Notes under the pieces: model-generated | The model's database searches: none | What the model was told of the DNA's origin: nothing | What the model saw: the letters and a program-made list of their open reading frames with translations, nothing else | Source of the DNA: Bryum argenteum | Lineage: Eukaryota; Streptophyta; Bryopsida; Bryales; Bryaceae | Length of the DNA: 64,000 nt | Assembly (NCBI GenBank): GCA_037043015.1 | Contig: CM073328.1 | Span: forward strand, 10,017,495-10,081,494 | Direction: 5' to 3' | Translations under genes and position numbers: made by a program | Shown here: positions 61,157 through 64,000 of the stretch, piece by piece | How positions within the stretch are numbered: position 1 is the first letter of the stretch | How the letters are laid out: each line of letters starts with the position of its first letter

Positions 61157-62089
61157 CAGGGAGGCTAAACTCCTCCGGTCATATCTATTCCCCCCGGAAA
61201 TAGCATAAGCCTTCTGTAGAGAGGCGACGGATTCCCCTTTAGACTAGGATGACGCACTCCGAAATTTTGTATTCTCAACAGCATTATTGTATACAGACGC
61301 AGCTTCACCGTCGCAACGATACCCGAGTTGCCGTCCCTCGATCATCGCCGACTCCGCAAACGCAATTGAAGCCGCTACTGCTCGAAAACAGGCCGTTGCA
61401 AACTGAGTTTGATAGTTTTTGAGTTTTTACTCTAGCAAGAACGTGTTTTCTTGACTGTCAGAAGATCTTAGAAATTTGAAGCAGAAAGAAAGCAGTACAG
61501 TTGTTGTCCTTCTGAAAGTCGCCTGCACCTGTCAGTTCTTTGCTGCATTGTTCTTGAACGGTTGCAGAGAATCGGGTGTTTGAGTTGGAAGAACGTGATT
61601 TCTTGACTGCGAGAAGAACTTTCGATTGATATTGTAGAAATTTGAACCAGGAAGAGGGAAGTACAAGTCTGTCCTGAGTTGAGAGTCTTAGAACGTGATT
61701 TTTCTTGACTGAGAGAAGAGCTTTCGATTGATATTGGAAATTTTGAAGCAGAAAGAGAGAAGTACAAGTCTGTCCTGAGTGGAGAGTCTTCCGGCTGCAT
61801 TGTTCTTGATTTGTACTTCTGTGGACGAGGAGAAGTTCTTTCTGTAGTCAGTCTCTATTATTTTCTTGGAGAGGACCTGTTGACGAGCGTGTGTGAATTG
61901 ACTGAGTGAGAAACTTCCAATTGATAACCTGGAAAGGTTCGTGTCGCTTTTTGAAGCAGTCAGTATTGATATTGAGCAAGTTCTACAAAGAGTTAAACGT
62001 GCTGTACGTTTCTTTTTGCTGCATTGCTTAAACAGCTCGATCGACAGACGTGTTTGTTTGTAATCGGAGCAACGAGCTTTCTTTTCACA
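61157..62089 (+). repeat. Leader region with imperfect repeats
   Basis: Upstream of the small Cys/His gene. Three imperfect copies of GAACGTG(A/T)TTT-CTTGACTG, GAAGA(G/A)CTTTCGATTGATAT and AAGTACAAGTCTGTCCTGAG begin near 61439, 61591 and 61692. A fourth, weaker copy is near 61895. Confidence 0.65.
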
Positions 62090-62494
62090 ATGTCTTCGGA
62101 ATCGTCTCTTGCAACCACTGCGGCGAGCGACACCTCCAGTTCTGCCGATAGTCGATACTGCAGCAGCCGTGGTGGTGCTCGAGGGGAGGCGACGTCGAAG
62201 CCAGCGCGGAGGCGATCGTATAACTTGAAAGCACGCGGAGTCGTGATTGCCAAAGCGGCATCGAGCGGCGGCGGGGGCAACCAGAAGGTGCTGTGCTCGT
62301 GCAAGGCTTGTAAAGGGCAAAGATTAGTGAGCAAGTCGACTTGCTATCGGCACTTACGAGCTGAGGCCGAAATCGCAGAAGACGATGTCAAACCAGAAGC
62401 TCCTGGATGGAATGCTTACACTCAAAGGGAGACATTACGAATGTATCAATTTCTGCAACTTGCAGCCGGAATTCGTCTCGGTTTCGTGCAGTGA
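62090..62494 (+). CDS. Small Cys/His protein, possible zinc finger, unknown family
   Basis: An open frame of 134 residues from ATG 62090. The N-terminal 65 residues are rich in Ser, Ala, Gly and Arg and contain RRRSYNLKARG, a basic patch. Then KVLCSCKACKGQRLVSKSTC and YRHLRAEAE give a C69-x-C71-x2-C74-x10-C85-x2-H88 pattern that could bind zinc. The end is PGWNAYTQRETLRMYQFLQL. I do not know the family. The CxCxxC...RH pattern recalls the N-terminal part of some plant CACTA transposase-related proteins, so a transposon-derived gene fragment is possible. It is GC-richer than the flanks, which supports real coding. A longer frame back to 62024 has no better start. Downstream frames (62500-63020) may be 3' UTR or further exons. 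Confidence 0.55.
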   Translation: MSSESSLATTAASDTSSSADSRYCSSRGGARGEATSKPARRRSYNLKARGVVIAKAASSGGGGNQKVLCSCKACKGQRLVSKSTCYRHLRAEAEIAEDDVKPEAPGWNAYTQRETLRMYQFLQLAAGIRLGFVQ

Positions 62495-63770
62495 TGACAT
62501 CTTTCCATCCTCCACAAATTACTTCCGATTTATTCTCTACAAGTCAGGCCATGGCCTAAAGGCAGGTCACGAAGCCATTTTTGAGATTGCTCTAATGCAG
62601 GATACTACAAGAAGTACCGAGACTGAGCTGGAGTGTACCATACCTCATTCACTGACTGGAAACACATTGTTTCGATTTTTTCGTACACCTTGATCTCACG
62701 GAAAGGTTGTAGTGTTACACGCCGAGAATTTTGATTCTGAGCATAGATCTACTCATAGGTCAGATCTCCAGTTCTTTTGCCCTCCGTTGTTGTACATGAT
62801 CATTTATTCAGGAGTGGCAGGAATGGACCACATTGTCCCCGTGTTTCACTGCTTTTCTTTATCATTGGATCTCGAAGGTGTAGCCGTTGAGAGCAACCTA
62901 CCATCACTTTGCAGCTTCATTCACTTTGCTCTTCCCAATGCTGCTTGTAAAGCAAGTTTGATAATTGTCGTTTTTGTATCTCACTCAATATTTGTGATGC
63001 ATGCATATGTGAACGTCAAGTAAAAACTAGAAATTGACTATAGTTGCAATGCATCAATGTCACAGGCCGAGACCTCTATAGGAAAAGATGCTCCACAATC
63101 ATTGGGCCGGAAAGTGCATACTAATGTCAAGTAAGAGGTACATTACAGTTTCCAATTTCAAATTTTGGTGTACATGCTGTGGACATTTTAGAGTGTATGG
63201 TTCTGGTAAATTTTCACTTCCACTTCCCAACCTTACAGTCAATTTAAAACGAATCCAAAATTATGATTCCAGATAGTCCAGTTTCCTAAATACTACGCAC
63301 ATTTCCCACAATTGTTTTCCTTGGCCTCTCCCCATCGAAATTACCAAGGAGGAATGTTTTTGGTTTTTAAGCATCAGACCTCAGACGTCATATGTTTGAG
63401 AGTTTTCATACTCCATAGATTGCATTCCCAAATGTTCTTCCTTAGCAAGCATCACCACTTCAAATCAATACTGTACATAATTTACAACAAACAGGACGAA
63501 ATAAGAATTTCTTCAATTCCAGTACCTCATCGAGATCACACAAAATGAATCATCAATTTGACTCTTGAACATGCAAACCATCAATGAATAAACACATTCA
63601 AATGAGACATGAAAACCCAGAAAAACACTTTCACATTCATATCAACATCATCATCTTGCACCCAAAGTACCATAATCACCTTGTCTTCCTTGCAAAAAAT
63701 ATTGTACAATTCAAGGCACTTTGACCGGAGTTTTATTACTCAAGAAAGAAAAGGGTTTGGAAAATAAATC
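62495..63770. other. Spacer between the Cys/His gene and HIPL
   Basis: Likely 3' UTRs of both neighbours, which converge. No other gene is seen. Confidence 0.35.
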
Positions 63771-64000
63771 CTAGAGCCAAACTAGAGCACATAATGCAAG
63801 GACCAAACAGAACGCACTGTTTCGGACAATGACAAAGACGGAGGAAGCATCGGAGCCCGGGGGCGCCGGGGGTTCGGGAGCCGTCGGGGACGGTGCAGGT
63901 GCAGGACCTTCCGGGAGGACCGCGTCGCAAGTTATGTTACAAGCACTTGGGCTCACCATGCGATAGACTCCATTCACTGCGAGTAAATAGATGTCGCCTT
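63771..64000 (-). CDS. HIPL: HIPL (HHIP-like) protein, C-terminal end
   Basis: Partial gene that enters from the right edge on the minus strand; 75 residues and the stop are visible. The segment GDIYLLAVNGVYRMVSPS and then ACNITC is the end of the glucose/sorbosone-dehydrogenase-like beta-propeller of HIPL proteins, with its closing cysteines. A Pro/Ala-rich linker (EGPAPAPSPTAPEPPAPP) follows, then a hydrophobic tail (AFCLVLALCALVWL) with no charged residue after it. That is the pattern of a GPI-anchor signal, so the mature protein probably sits on the outer face of the plasma membrane. Substrate and role in plants are poorly known. A second frame on the same strand (63736-63930) is a shadow. 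Confidence 0.75.
   Translation of the reverse strand, partial: GDIYLLAVNGVYRMVSPSACNITCDAVLPEGPAPAPSPTAPEPPAPPGSDASSVFVIVRNSAFCLVLALCALVWL

Noticed and set aside
61688-62320. 210-residue open frame on the minus strand
   Set aside because: Runs through the repeated leader and the antisense of the Cys/His gene; low-complexity and no motif.

Overview
The window looks like nuclear DNA of a land plant. It is AT-rich, genes are split by many short GT-AG introns, and the recognisable proteins are plant types: a REC-type CLU protein, non-phosphorylating GAPDH, an S40 senescence regulator, a WRC-domain protein and an HIPL protein. A non-seed plant (bryophyte, lycophyte or fern) is my inference. It rests on the overall style and on a long K/E/R-rich coiled-coil gene of a kind often tied to motile cilia. 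No species can be named.

Layout: 2-3615 (+) is the 3' third of a CLU/REC-type gene, broken by the window edge. 7528-12375 (+) is a complete ten-exon GAPN gene. 14011-17474 (-) is a complete eleven-exon histidine acid phosphatase of the MINPP type. 22.86-31.93 kb is a large inverted repeat with no recognisable gene. 34015-34698 (+) is an uninterrupted S40 gene with a likely leader intron. 38404-44478 (-) is an eleven-exon coiled-coil gene I cannot name, whose introns are all phase 0. 49132-51260 (+) is a six-exon gene joining a HARE-HTH and a WRC domain. 62090-62494 (+) is a small Cys/His protein. 63771-64000 (-) is the 3' end of an HIPL gene. All exon boundaries were placed by eye and checked only by GT/AG sites, reading frame and exon length.

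The space between genes is filled with small non-autonomous DNA elements. The main group has TTAA at both ends and termini reading CCCCTAAA; at least five internal sequence types and about twenty ends are visible. One copy is present in one arm of the large inverted repeat and cleanly absent from the other, which directly shows a TTAA target duplication, the mark of piggyBac-type transposition. Also present are hAT-like, Tourist-like, Mutator-like and TA-flanked MITEs, a tRNA-derived SINE family, and several tandem arrays. I see no transposase, LTR element, CRISPR array, rRNA or free-standing tRNA gene.

The genes do not form a pathway or operon. They act in different places: CLU in the cytosol and in organelle distribution, GAPN in cytosolic NADPH supply, MINPP in the secretory pathway on inositol phosphates, S40 and WRC in nuclear regulation, and HIPL at the cell surface.
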